DNA of 64,000 nucleotides from Sphaerothrix epifaneia (lineage in GTDB: Bacteria > Cyanobacteriota > Cyanobacteriia > Phormidesmidales > Phormidesmidaceae), in assembly GCF_042788235.1 (NCBI RefSeq), contig NZ_JBHZOL010000065.1, forward strand, positions 1 to 64,000, written 5' to 3'. The notes under the pieces were generated by a model. It did no database searches. It had not been told where the DNA came from and was given only the letters and a program-made list of their open reading frames with translations. This document shows, piece after piece, positions 27,415-35,973 of this stretch. The position numbers were made by a program, and so were the translations under genes. The first letter of the stretch is position 1. Every line of letters begins with the position of its first letter.

Positions 27415-29814
27415 GTGCAAACTTTGCCAGACATCGGCCATATGGGGGCAGAGGCAGCCTTACAGCTTGCAGAAAAATTACTGTTGACCGCCACCGGAAA
27501 ACCGCTGAACGATTTGCAGCGGGTAATTTTGGCTGAAGCTTGGCGGGGGCACAGGTATGGCGAAATCGCTTTACGCTACGGTTGCACTGAAGGTCATGTC
27601 AAAGATGTCGCTTCGCAGCTCTGGCGATCGCTTTCGCTAGCTTTAGGCGAACGCGTGGCTAAAAACAGCTTACGGGCAGCCCTAGCGCGACGGCTAGAAG
27701 TAGAGCGTCTGCCTTTAGCCTTGCAGCTACCGCTACCGGAAAATCCTAATTTTGTCGGGCGCTTGGCGGCGATCGCCGCGATTGATCGGCTCTTAGCCCA
27801 AGGGCATAAAGTCATTGTAATTCAAGGCGAGGGGGGCATTGGCAAAACTACGCTAGCCCAGCATTATCTCCAATTGCGAGGCTTTGACCAGGTATTAGAG
27901 CTGATGATGGCTAAAGAACCGCCAGACATTCTACCCGTCGAGCGAGTAGTGGAAGAGTGGTTGCGGCAAGACCTCAATGAAGAACCCGGACGCGAGTTTG
28001 GCGTGACATTGGGGCGACTGAAACGCCATTTGCAAACCCGGCGAATTGGGCTATTGATCGACAATTTGGAACCCGCTTTAGACAGCCACGGTAAGCTGAT
28101 TTACAGCCAGCGGCGCTACCTAGAACTGCTGCGGGTTTTGGCCGACTGGCGAGTCCAATCCGTAACGCTAATGACCAGTCGCGATCGCCTTTGTGAGCCA
28201 GCCCTTGCCGTTGAACATTATCGGCTCCCTGGCTTGTCGGTTGAGGCTTGGCAGCAGTTTTTTAGTGCGCATCAAATTTTTATTGACTCAAACTTGCTGC
28301 AAGAAGTCCATAGCGCTTACGGTGGCAACGCCAAAGCCATGGGGCTACTTTGCGGCGAAATTCGAGCCGATTTTGATGGCGACGCCGCCGCCTACTGGCA
28401 AGAATATCAATCGCAGCCGCTCGGCGTTACGACCCTCGGCAATCTGGTGATGACTCAGGTAAATCGCCTAGCTCAGCTAGATGCGATCGCTTATCGTTTG
28501 TTCTGTCGCTTGGGCTGCTATCGCTATCAGGCTGTAGCACAAGTACCCAGTACCGCCTTAGCCGCTTTGCTGTGGGATGTTGACCCAACTCAACACGCGC
28601 AAGTGATGGCAGCTTTAAGAAACCGTTCATTAGTGGAATATCATGCGGGGCACTACTGGCTGCATCCGGTGGTGAGGGCAGAAGCGATCGCCCGCCTGCG
28701 TCAATCTCCTGACTGGGAACTGGCCAATCGGCGAGCCGCCAAATTTTGGTCAGCCAGCGTCGAGCGTATTACCACTTTGCCTACGGCGCTTCAAGCCCTA
28801 GAAGCCTATTACCACAACATCGCGATCGCTAACTTTGAGGCAGCGGCAGCCGTCCTGCTGCAAAGCCGCGATAATCAGTGGGGGCAATATTTACCCCTAG
28901 CCAGTAGCCTGTATCGCATGGGGCTAATTCAACCCGTGATTGAAGCGATTACCCTAAGCCTGGAGAAAATTCAAGATCCGCAGCAGATTGGAGAACTGCA
29001 CAATATTTTGGGCGATGTATTTTGGATTACAGGCCAAATTCATCAAGCCATTCGCGCCCAAGAGCAAACGATTCACCTGGCTCGGCAACACTTGGCTCAG
29101 CTTCGCTCTGAACCAGATGATGCTCGCCGCCACTACTATTTTCGTATGCTGGAGGTGGATGCTTTGCTCAGTATTGGGCTGTATCAACTTGATCTCGGAG
29201 AGCTAGAGCAAGCTACCCAGCAGTTTTCTCAGGTGATTACCCTAGCTCAAGGCAGTAAACATCAGGCTTGGGCCGAAAAAGCTTACGTTTGCCTCGCCTT
29301 AACCCAGGCTCACCTTGGCCAGTTTCAACTGGCTCAACAACTCGCCGAGCAAGGGTACCAGGCTTTACTTTCGGAAGCAGCAACGGCTTCTCCGGGGCGC
29401 TATGCCTATTTCATTCAGCGCTTGGGTCAAACTTACAGCTTGTTACGCCAGAGCACCAAGGCTCAAAAGCTTTACCAAAAAGCAATTGTCTTTGCCGAAG
29501 AAAGCCACTATATACAAATTAAGGCTAACGCTTTGAGTGGGTTAGCTGCGCTGTATCGCTGCGCTCAGCAACCGCAACCCGCTATTGCTTATCACCAGCA
29601 GGCGATCGCCCTCTTAGCTAAACTTGGCGCTAAGTGCGACCTTGCAGAAGCCTACTATCAGTTTGGCTTAACCTATCAACAGTTCGCAAAAGCTAACCTA
29701 TCAGCCGATTTTACTCAACAAGCTACCCACTATTTAAATCAAGCGATCGCGCTGTTTGGCGAAATTCAAGCCCCACGCCAAGTAAAAAAAATTGAGCAAG
29801 TCTTACTCCCTTAG
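27415..29814 (+). CDS. NB-ARC STAND ATPase with N-terminal HTH and TPR repeats
   Basis: Residues about 30-95 (LNDLQRVILAEAWRGHRYGEIALRYG and following) match the helix-turn-helix of the vMAP N-terminal type seen on cyanobacterial NB-ARC proteins. The P-loop GEGGIGKTT lies at 138-146, Walker B IGLLIDNLE at 211-219, and a sensor-like LMTSRDR follows. From about 490 to the end are TPR-like helices (ALLSIGLYQLDLGELEQATQQF; AYYQFGLTYQQFAKANLS). STAND proteins act as ligand-gated switches in signalling or defence. No toxin or protease effector is fused, so output may be DNA binding. GTG 27415 is the start. The stop overlaps the convergent LprI gene by 4 bases. Confidence 0.85.
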   Translation: MQTLPDIGHMGAEAALQLAEKLLLTATGKPLNDLQRVILAEAWRGHRYGEIALRYGCTEGHVKDVASQLWRSLSLALGERVAKNSLRAALARRLEVERLPLALQLPLPENPNFVGRLAAIAAIDRLLAQGHKVIVIQGEGGIGKTTLAQHYLQLRGFDQVLELMMAKEPPDILPVERVVEEWLRQDLNEEPGREFGVTLGRLKRHLQTRRIGLLIDNLEPALDSHGKLIYSQRRYLELLRVLADWRVQSVTLMTSRDRLCEPALAVEHYRLPGLSVEAWQQFFSAHQIFIDSNLLQEVHSAYGGNAKAMGLLCGEIRADFDGDAAAYWQEYQSQPLGVTTLGNLVMTQVNRLAQLDAIAYRLFCRLGCYRYQAVAQVPSTALAALLWDVDPTQHAQVMAALRNRSLVEYHAGHYWLHPVVRAEAIARLRQSPDWELANRRAAKFWSASVERITTLPTALQALEAYYHNIAIANFEAAAAVLLQSRDNQWGQYLPLASSLYRMGLIQPVIEAITLSLEKIQDPQQIGELHNILGDVFWITGQIHQAIRAQEQTIHLARQHLAQLRSEPDDARRHYYFRMLEVDALLSIGLYQLDLGELEQATQQFSQVITLAQGSKHQAWAEKAYVCLALTQAHLGQFQLAQQLAEQGYQALLSEAATASPGRYAYFIQRLGQTYSLLRQSTKAQKLYQKAIVFAEESHYIQIKANALSGLAALYRCAQQPQPAIAYHQQAIALLAKLGAKCDLAEAYYQFGLTYQQFAKANLSADFTQQATHYLNQAIALFGEIQAPRQVKKIEQVLLP

Positions 29815-30599
29815 AGCGATCGCATCGCCGCCTGCTCTTCGAGCTGGTTAGTGCGAGCCAACGTTAATCGAGCCAGACAATCTTGGGTATTGCCTTCGTA
29901 GGCACAGTTACTATCGCGGTAGTCTAACCAGGCTAGCTGAGCGGTGGTTAAAGCTGATTTGCCTGATTCTGATAGATCGCTTTTTAGGGCTTGATAAACC
30001 TGATTGAGTTGTTGATCGGCGGTTGCATAGCTCACATTTGTCGAGGCCGGATCTTGCAGTTCAGCGGTACGATCTGCCGTCACCTGGGCTAGGCAACTGT
30101 AGTAGATGGTCGGCTGCAACGAACCACCCTCATACTGCGCCGCTTCAAAGTCGCAGTTCGTATCACGAAACTCAATCCAGGCGAGTTCTGCTTCTGTTAG
30201 CTGCGCTTGCTGATTCGCTTTGAGACTAGGTTTAAGCTGGTTGTAAACTCGGTTGAGCTTCGCGTCTTCTTGGTCAAACCAGGCTTTGGCGCACTGGTTC
30301 ATCTCTGTTTGGGTTTGAGGGCTTTCGCAGTCCACCCCAGCCAAGCCAGCCGTCGGCAGATTGTCTGCAACGGCTGTGTCCGGTTGCTCAGCAGACGGTG
30401 CTGCTGATGGCGGAGTATCTGATTGAGCAGGCGATTCGACTTCCTCATTGGTTTGAGGCGTCGAAACTGTGGGATCGCCATTGCCGCCAGCGGTGGAGGG
30501 ATCGTTGGGGGCTACCGTCTGAGAGCCACAGCTAGCGGTCAGTAAAACCAAAAGCCCAAGGACAACACCACACGATGGCCGGAAAAAAGGGAGCACCAT
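29811..30599 (-). CDS. Lipoprotein with two LprI (DUF1311)-like domains
   Basis: A signal peptide ends in a TASC lipobox. Residues about 25-85 are a Pro/Ser/Thr-rich linker. Then come two related segments: CESPQTQTEMNQCAKAWFDQED...LNRVYNQLK...AELAWIEFRDTNCDFEA, and a shorter copy with LNQVYQALK...AQLAWLDYRDSNCAYEG. This is the LprI/DUF1311 pattern with conserved Trp and paired Cys. LprI blocks host lysozymes in mycobacteria; a role here is inferred only from fold. The second copy lacks the first N-terminal Cys segment. Confidence 0.8.
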   Translation of the reverse strand: MVLPFFRPSCGVVLGLLVLLTASCGSQTVAPNDPSTAGGNGDPTVSTPQTNEEVESPAQSDTPPSAAPSAEQPDTAVADNLPTAGLAGVDCESPQTQTEMNQCAKAWFDQEDAKLNRVYNQLKPSLKANQQAQLTEAELAWIEFRDTNCDFEAAQYEGGSLQPTIYYSCLAQVTADRTAELQDPASTNVSYATADQQLNQVYQALKSDLSESGKSALTTAQLAWLDYRDSNCAYEGNTQDCLARLTLARTNQLEEQAAMRSL

Positions 30600-30779
30600 A
30601 AACTAAATCAGGGAAGCTTATTGTTTCAGCATAGATCGACAGCTTAGATCAGTGTCTGTTTCTACAAATATGAAACAATGAAGTCATCGCGTTGGTCTTT
30701 AACAGGGGGGCGTTTGCCTGCCCCAGCATTGCTTGAATCACTGGAAAGCGAAGAAGCCTTAATCTTAAAAGCAGAAGGT

Positions 30780-30857
30780 TAAAGACAGCAGGTAAAATGA
30801 AAGGCTTTCTATTAAAGGCTTTCAGCAATTTAGGTATCTCAACTCTAGTGGCAACAG
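30780..30857 (+). repeat. Dispersed intergenic repeat, copy D
   Basis: This 78-base copy aligns without gaps to copy B at 45599. By eye about 30 of the last 38 positions agree, including GTATCTCAAC and GTGGC. It ends four bases before ATG 30862, so the downstream gene starts at the edge of the repeat. Confidence 0.55.
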
Positions 30858-30861
30858 CTAT

Positions 30862-31203
30862 ATGAACCGACTCAACACCCTTGCCAGTACGATGATGGGA
30901 CTGAGCGCGATCGCGCTTCCGGTTCAGGCAGAATCACCTGGCGTTTATTATTCCTGGCGATCGCTAGAAACGGATATTACTCAGTGCCTAGTGCGCTCAG
31001 AAGCAGCGCTGGCAGAATCGGGGTTGGTTGGTATTGCAGTAGATGGCAACAGCGTATCAGGTCGGGCCGAAGCCGCTACAGCCGTGTTTATTTGTTTAGA
31101 AAACGTTGAAGCGCTAGAAACCATCACCGTGATGCTTGTGGTTGCAAGCAATGAAGATGAATCTGCTTTAACCCTGCGTGAAGCCCTTAAACGAGCCTTT
31201 TAA
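30862..31203 (+). CDS. Small secreted protein
   Basis: The 113-residue product has a Sec-type signal peptide ending about LPVQA at residue 23, then a mature alpha/beta domain with two Cys (TQCLVRS and FICLENV) that could form a disulfide. I do not recognise the family. No ribosome-binding site is visible: the start codon lies within the extended repeat D. It ends 5 bases before the recombinase-like gene and may be cotranscribed with it. Confidence 0.6.
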   Translation: MNRLNTLASTMMGLSAIALPVQAESPGVYYSWRSLETDITQCLVRSEAALAESGLVGIAVDGNSVSGRAEAATAVFICLENVEALETITVMLVVASNEDESALTLREALKRAF

Positions 31204-31208
31204 CCAGC

Positions 31209-32528
31209 GTGAAGGTTTATGCCTATCTCTTGAGCGATCCCCTGCTTGATCCGCCTGTCAATGCGGCGATATGGGGCTGGGAGGTTGATAAAGTCTATTG
31301 CGACATTGCTCATCAGTCTGCAACAGAGTTTCCACCACAACTCAAACAGCTTTTGGCCGACTGCGCCCAAGCTCCGCCTGACTATGTGCTAATTCGGCGG
31401 CTAGAAGAACTGGGTAGCTCTATTACGCTCATCAGCGATCGCCTACAGCAGCTAGAGGCGCTGGGAATCACTGTAATGGCAACGCAGCAAGACTTTTGCA
31501 GTGGCTGCGCTCAGCCAGTTTCCCCACCCGTTAACCTCATGCCGCTGTTGGGCGAAATTCAGACTTATCAACGTCGTCGCCGCCTCCAGCAGGGGCATGC
31601 CCAAAATCGGCTCAAAGCCCTCCCACCACCGGGCAAAGCGCCCTATGGCTATCGTCGTGGCAAAGAACGCTACAGTCTCGACCGGGCGACTGCTCCGGTG
31701 GTAAAAGATTTTGTGGAGCAATTTTTGCTGTTTGGTTCACTGCGGGGAGCGGTACGTTATCTAGAGAAAAAATACGGCAAAAAAATTTCGGTTTCTACGG
31801 GGCGTCGCTGGCTCACTAGCCCGGTCTATCGGGGCAACTTAGGTTACCAAAACCAGCAAGTTGTAGCCGATACCCACCCCGCAATTATTACGCGAGAAGA
31901 AGCCGCGCAAATCGATCGCCTGCTGCGCCGTAATCGCCATTTGCCGCCACGAACCGCCAGCGCGCCGCGATCGCTGGCAGGGCTGGTCACCTGCTCGGCC
32001 TGTCAGTCATCAATGAAGGTAACACGCGTGACTAAACCCCGCCGCGAACAAGCCTATCTCTACCTGATTCCCAGCGCTTGCCCGCAGCGACCCAAATGCA
32101 AGGCGATCGCCTACGAGCAAGTTCTAGAGCGCACAATTCAAGCTATCTGTGCTGAGTTGCCGCAGGCGGTAGCGGCTTTGCAAATGCCGCCAATGGCAGC
32201 CATCAAAGGGGAAATTGCCCAGCAAATTCAGCAAAAGCAAGCGGCTTTACAACAGCTTCCTGACTTAGTTGAGTCGGGTATTCTCGATGCTGAAACGGCT
32301 GATTTAAGAGCTTACAAGCTCCGCACCGAAATGGCCGAAATTCAGCAAAAGCTAGCCCAGTTGCCGCCAGTGAACCTGATCGAAACTGTCCAAACGGTTT
32401 CAATTCCGCAATTTTGGCTAGATCTAACCGAATCTGAGCGGCGCTTTTACTTGCGCGAATTTATTCGCCAAATTCAAATTGAGCGTACTGACGCAGACTG
32501 GACACTACGCTTGAATTTCATTTTTTAG
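31209..32528 (+). CDS. XisF-like serine recombinase with altered catalytic domain
   Basis: The layout is that of large serine recombinases: a short N-terminal resolvase-like region (residues 1-100), a recombinase domain (GKAPYGYRRGKERYSL... at about 135-240), a zinc ribbon (LVTCSACQSSMK with CPQRPKC) and a C-terminal coiled coil. The N-terminal YAYLLSD lacks the usual Arg before the catalytic Ser, and the normal LDRLGRS segment reads LEELGSS, so two catalytic arginines appear lost. XisF excises the fdxN element in Anabaena; this relative may bind DNA without cutting. No attachment sites or mobile element edges are visible. GTG 31209 is the start. Confidence 0.75.
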   Translation: MKVYAYLLSDPLLDPPVNAAIWGWEVDKVYCDIAHQSATEFPPQLKQLLADCAQAPPDYVLIRRLEELGSSITLISDRLQQLEALGITVMATQQDFCSGCAQPVSPPVNLMPLLGEIQTYQRRRRLQQGHAQNRLKALPPPGKAPYGYRRGKERYSLDRATAPVVKDFVEQFLLFGSLRGAVRYLEKKYGKKISVSTGRRWLTSPVYRGNLGYQNQQVVADTHPAIITREEAAQIDRLLRRNRHLPPRTASAPRSLAGLVTCSACQSSMKVTRVTKPRREQAYLYLIPSACPQRPKCKAIAYEQVLERTIQAICAELPQAVAALQMPPMAAIKGEIAQQIQQKQAALQQLPDLVESGILDAETADLRAYKLRTEMAEIQQKLAQLPPVNLIETVQTVSIPQFWLDLTESERRFYLREFIRQIQIERTDADWTLRLNFIF

Positions 32529-32658
32529 GCATCAGCAGGGTTTGATAGTTTACTTAAGATAAAAGTCAGTAGGTTTAGAACGTTTATACCTTCATGGCGT
32601 GAATTATCGCTGTTACAGACGCCATTAAAAACCTGTCAACCCGAGAGGCAAGCTTGGC
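32529..32658. other. Gap between recombinase and PD-(D/E)XK genes
   Basis: There are 130 bases without a clear gene. A second frame just upstream (about 32605-32650) encodes residues that resemble the usual start of the downstream family but has no ATG/GTG/TTG start; see the finding on a possible frameshift. Confidence 0.4.
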
Positions 32659-33243
32659 TTGCAGCGCAATGTAGATCCCAACTTTTTCCCAGAATGGCAG
32701 CGTGACCTGCCGCAACTGACAGAAGCTGATAACGCTGCGATCGCGACGCTCTGGCGTCGCCTGAGCTATCACCGGGCAGCCGGAAATTTACTAGAAGGCG
32801 CTGTTATGTTGCTGGTGGCCTCACCTTTACTAGAAGCCGCAGGTTTCTACGATCCGCCCTTTCGTATGCAGGCAGAAACTTCGATAGAGCTAGCCGTTGA
32901 CGATGGCGAAGAAGTCCTCAGAGGCCATATTGATGTCTTGATTTTGCAGACTCAATTCTGGGTACTGGTACTGGAATCTAAGAAAACCACCATTTCTCTG
33001 CGCTCTGCTCTGCCGCAGGTGTTGGCTTATATGATGGCAAGTCCAGACAAGCCCACAGATCTTTTATTTGGCTGTTTAACCAATGGAGACGATATTTTAT
33101 TGATTAAATTAGTCAGTCAACCCACCCCTCAATACGCCCTATCACGGGTTTTTTCTTTGTATACAGTCGTTGCTGAAGTGGCGATCGCGCTACAAATTCT
33201 CAAACAGATGGCTCAGTTTACCTCAAGGTTGGTCAAGTCTTAG
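32659..33243 (+). CDS. PD-(D/E)XK nuclease-like (restriction endonuclease subunit R family)
   Basis: The core has D92 (RGHIDVLIL), E106 and K108 (VLVLESKKT), the D...ExK triad of type I HsdR N-terminal nucleases. The FPEWQRDLPQLTEAD and SPLLEAAGFYDPPFRMQAE segments match a small cyanobacterial family often annotated as restriction endonuclease subunit R. There is no helicase or HsdM/HsdS nearby, so classical restriction is unlikely. Start TTG 32659 is the only start in this frame after a stop at 32626; the N-terminus may be short. It overlaps the convergent MATE gene by 11 bases. Confidence 0.65.
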   Translation: MQRNVDPNFFPEWQRDLPQLTEADNAAIATLWRRLSYHRAAGNLLEGAVMLLVASPLLEAAGFYDPPFRMQAETSIELAVDDGEEVLRGHIDVLILQTQFWVLVLESKKTTISLRSALPQVLAYMMASPDKPTDLLFGCLTNGDDILLIKLVSQPTPQYALSRVFSLYTVVAEVAIALQILKQMAQFTSRLVKS

Positions 33244-34549
33244 GGGAGGGGTGAGATGACAGCGTTGCCGAGACACCCCAACTGAGGGTAATTGCCCGCA
33301 TTGCCATAAAGCAGGTTAGAGCTAGCCACAAAAGCTGGACATTTTTAAGTTGTAAAGCCAGCCAAGCCAGCGGCAAAAAGCCAATGGTGGAGGCTAAAAG
33401 GGTAGAGTTCCGCAAAGCCGCCCCAGCCGTGAGGCCGAGAAAATAGCCATCAAGCATAAAGGCGATCGCCCCAAAACCTAAAACAGGCAACAGCCACCAC
33501 ACATAGCTTTCAACTTGATTGAGTAGTACCGTATGGCTGGTCATGATGCCAAAAAGCCCCTGTGGCAAGAGCGCAAAGCCGAGTGCAAAGCCGACGCCTA
33601 AGACCAAGCTGGTACCGCCTGCCAGACGAATCAAAGTCTGTAGCTGACGGCGATCGCCCTGAGCGTAAAATTCTCCAGCAAAGGTTTCGGTGGCAAAGGC
33701 AATGCCGTCGATAAAGTAAGCCGCTAACGTCACCACCTGTAGCAGCAGCGTATTCACCGCTAAAACGGTTTCGCCCAAGATAGAGCTGAAGTTAGTAAAC
33801 AGGGCAAAACTAATCACCAAAGCAAACGTCCGAATCAAAATATCGCGGTTAAGCAAAAACAATCCTTGCAAAGCCTGAGGCTGCCATAAGTGCGGCCAAA
33901 CAGCTTTGACCTCACCTACAGTAACTTCTGCAATGAGTAACCCTAGACCAATCATGAGCATGGCATATTGGCTCAGAGCAGTAGCCAAGCCTGCCCCAGC
34001 ACTGGCCCAACCCAGGCGATTGATAAACCAGTAGTCTAAAACTACGTTGCCGAAGTTTGCCACCATTGACAGCAATATCACCGATCGTCCCTGCGATCGC
34101 CCTAGAAACCAACCCAATAGCACATAGTTAAGCAAAACAGCCGGAGACCCCCAAATACGGGCGTTATAAAAGTCAACTCCGGCAGCTTGCACGTCTGGAG
34201 TGCCGCTAAGCAAGGCAAAGCCAATAAGCCGCAAGGGAACCTGCAACAGCAAAATGATCACCCCCAGCCCCAAAGCAATTAAGGCGTTGCGTAAACCCAC
34301 TAACAAAACTTCTGAGCGATCGCCGCGCCCCATTGCTTGCGCCGTCATTCCGGTGGTGCCCATACGCAAAAAGCCAAAGCTCCAGTAGATGACGTTGAAA
34401 ATCAAGGTTGCCAGCGCCACCCCCGCTAAATAGTGAATTTCTGCCAGGTGACCCAGAAATGCCGTATCAACAATGCCTGCCAGCGGCACCATCAGGTTAG
34501 AAACAATATTGGCGATCGCTAGCTGACTAAATCGCCGCGTCAAAGGCAT
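33233..34549 (-). CDS. MATE-family multidrug/Na+ efflux transporter
   Basis: The 438-residue protein has about 12 hydrophobic segments. The N-terminus reads LAIANIVSNLMVPLAGIVDTAFLGHL, and GxxxTAQAMGRGD after the third helix is typical of MATE/DinF transporters. These export cationic drugs or metabolites in exchange for Na+ or H+. The DinF-like subgroup is common in cyanobacteria. Neighbours give no substrate clue. Confidence 0.88.
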   Translation of the reverse strand: MPLTRRFSQLAIANIVSNLMVPLAGIVDTAFLGHLAEIHYLAGVALATLIFNVIYWSFGFLRMGTTGMTAQAMGRGDRSEVLLVGLRNALIALGLGVIILLLQVPLRLIGFALLSGTPDVQAAGVDFYNARIWGSPAVLLNYVLLGWFLGRSQGRSVILLSMVANFGNVVLDYWFINRLGWASAGAGLATALSQYAMLMIGLGLLIAEVTVGEVKAVWPHLWQPQALQGLFLLNRDILIRTFALVISFALFTNFSSILGETVLAVNTLLLQVVTLAAYFIDGIAFATETFAGEFYAQGDRRQLQTLIRLAGGTSLVLGVGFALGFALLPQGLFGIMTSHTVLLNQVESYVWWLLPVLGFGAIAFMLDGYFLGLTAGAALRNSTLLASTIGFLPLAWLALQLKNVQLLWLALTCFMAMRAITLSWGVSATLSSHPSPKT

Positions 34550-34659
34550 TGTGTAAACTTTCCTGAACTTCTAGACAGTTCGTTGACAGACTGAAAAACT
34601 GCTGAAGTCCACCTCCTAAAATGAGTCGAGTTGATCTATTCATTTAGCAAGTCTTCTTT

Positions 34660-35034
34660 ATGCAGTCTTACCTTTCTCTAATCGGCAGAATTTTGATAGC
34701 AGCTTTGTTTCTCAGAGCGGGGATCAACCATGCCATTAATTTTGTGGGCACTCAACAGGCGATTGCTTCTCAAGGATTACCTGCAGCGGGTCTTCTCGCT
34801 ATTCTGACAGTTATTGTTTTAATTACTGGTAGCTTGGGGGTTTTAATCGGCTACAAAGCCCACATCGGCGCTTGGTTGCTGATTGGCTTTTTAATTCCCA
34901 CAACGATTGTCTTTCACCTGAGTGACCCGACTCAGTTCTTCAAAAATCTGGGTCTGATAGGAGGATTGCTGATGGTGGTTGCCTATGGCCCAGGCCCGAT
35001 TTCCCTAGCGGCAACTCGAACGCCTGAACGGTAA
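34660..35034 (+). CDS. DoxX family membrane protein
   Basis: Four hydrophobic helices fill 124 residues. The first has the family pattern GRILIAALFLRAGINHAINF, and the third GAWLLIGFLIPTTIVFHL with Phe/His at its end. DoxX-like proteins are small inner-membrane proteins linked to redox balance or quinone systems; the exact role is unknown. It is monocistronic and divergent from the MATE gene. Confidence 0.85.
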   Translation: MQSYLSLIGRILIAALFLRAGINHAINFVGTQQAIASQGLPAAGLLAILTVIVLITGSLGVLIGYKAHIGAWLLIGFLIPTTIVFHLSDPTQFFKNLGLIGGLLMVVAYGPGPISLAATRTPER

Positions 35035-35093
35035 ATCAGGAAAGTTTTTAGCCAGCGTTGCAGCAGGAAGGCGATCGCGCTGATAAGCCTACG

Positions 35094-35849
35094 CTAGCTA
35101 AACCAGCCGTCTTGTTCTAGCTCTTCGATGGTTTGTAGGCCGCGAGTGTCGCCTAGCTTCAGCAAGGCGGCGCGGGCATCTTCTCTAACGCCTAGTTCTT
35201 CTTCTTCGGCAAAAGACTCAATCAAAGCGTCAATTGCCGTGGCATAAACGACGTTGGAGGGCAGTTCTCGGCAAAGCTGACCAATCGTCCAAGCGCAGTT
35301 ACTCCGAACGGCGGCAACTGGATCACGACGTAGCGCTTCAATCAGCGGTGGTAGGGTTTTCAGCACAGCCCCATAGCCCACTTCACCCGCCTGCGCTAAC
35401 GCACTAGCTGCCCACAAACGGACAGCCGAAATATCACTTTTGAGAGCATGAATGAGGGGGTCAATCGATCGCTCGTCGTGACAGTTGCCTAAAGCCCAGA
35501 CAATTCCTTTGCGCACATAGCCATTCCAGTCTTGCTGCAACTGGTGGATTAAAGGAGCGATCGCGGTACTGCTAGGATTACGCCCCAACGCGTAAGCAGC
35601 ACTGACTCTAACCAAAGGACACGGATCGTTGAGAAGATGAATGAGCTGAGGAATGGCGCGTTCATCCTGTAGCTCACAAAAAGCTCTAGCAGCTAACATG
35701 CGCTGAGGCGTCTCTGGCGAGGAGAGCAACGGCAGCATTTGGTCAGGATTGTACTGTGGCTCTTCGGCCTCGCCAGGAGGAGCCATCCGATCTAAGGGGC
35801 TTTCTAGATCGAGTTCAGTATCTAGCGTGGTGAGGTCGTCGTCATACAT
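35094..35849 (-). CDS. HEAT-repeat protein
   Basis: An acidic N-terminus (residues 1-35) is followed by about five HEAT repeats (LAARAFCELQDERAIPQLIHLL; VRVSAAYALGRNPSSTAIAPLIHQL; VRKGIVWALGNCHDERSIDPLIHAL; VRLWAASALAQ; VRSNCAWTIGQL). Such repeats form a curved protein-binding scaffold. The length resembles IaiH, a cyanobacterial HEAT protein reported with IscA, and phycobilin-lyase-like HEAT proteins; I cannot choose. No phycobilisome genes are adjacent. Confidence 0.75.
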   Translation of the reverse strand: MYDDDLTTLDTELDLESPLDRMAPPGEAEEPQYNPDQMLPLLSSPETPQRMLAARAFCELQDERAIPQLIHLLNDPCPLVRVSAAYALGRNPSSTAIAPLIHQLQQDWNGYVRKGIVWALGNCHDERSIDPLIHALKSDISAVRLWAASALAQAGEVGYGAVLKTLPPLIEALRRDPVAAVRSNCAWTIGQLCRELPSNVVYATAIDALIESFAEEEELGVREDARAALLKLGDTRGLQTIEELEQDGWFS

Positions 35850-35973
35850 ACTGTCACTTTACAGCACGAATTTGTCCTAAGGCGACTCTATTTTTGCCGA
35901 GTTATGAACTTTCGATTGCGGTGCTATGACCTGTCATGGCAACGATTACAGCCACAAACAAAGGCAGCTTGAT

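Noticed and set aside
31209..32528. Mobile element or integrated island around the recombinase
   Set aside because: No attachment-site repeats, transposase, phage genes or tRNA target were visible, and neighbours are ordinary.
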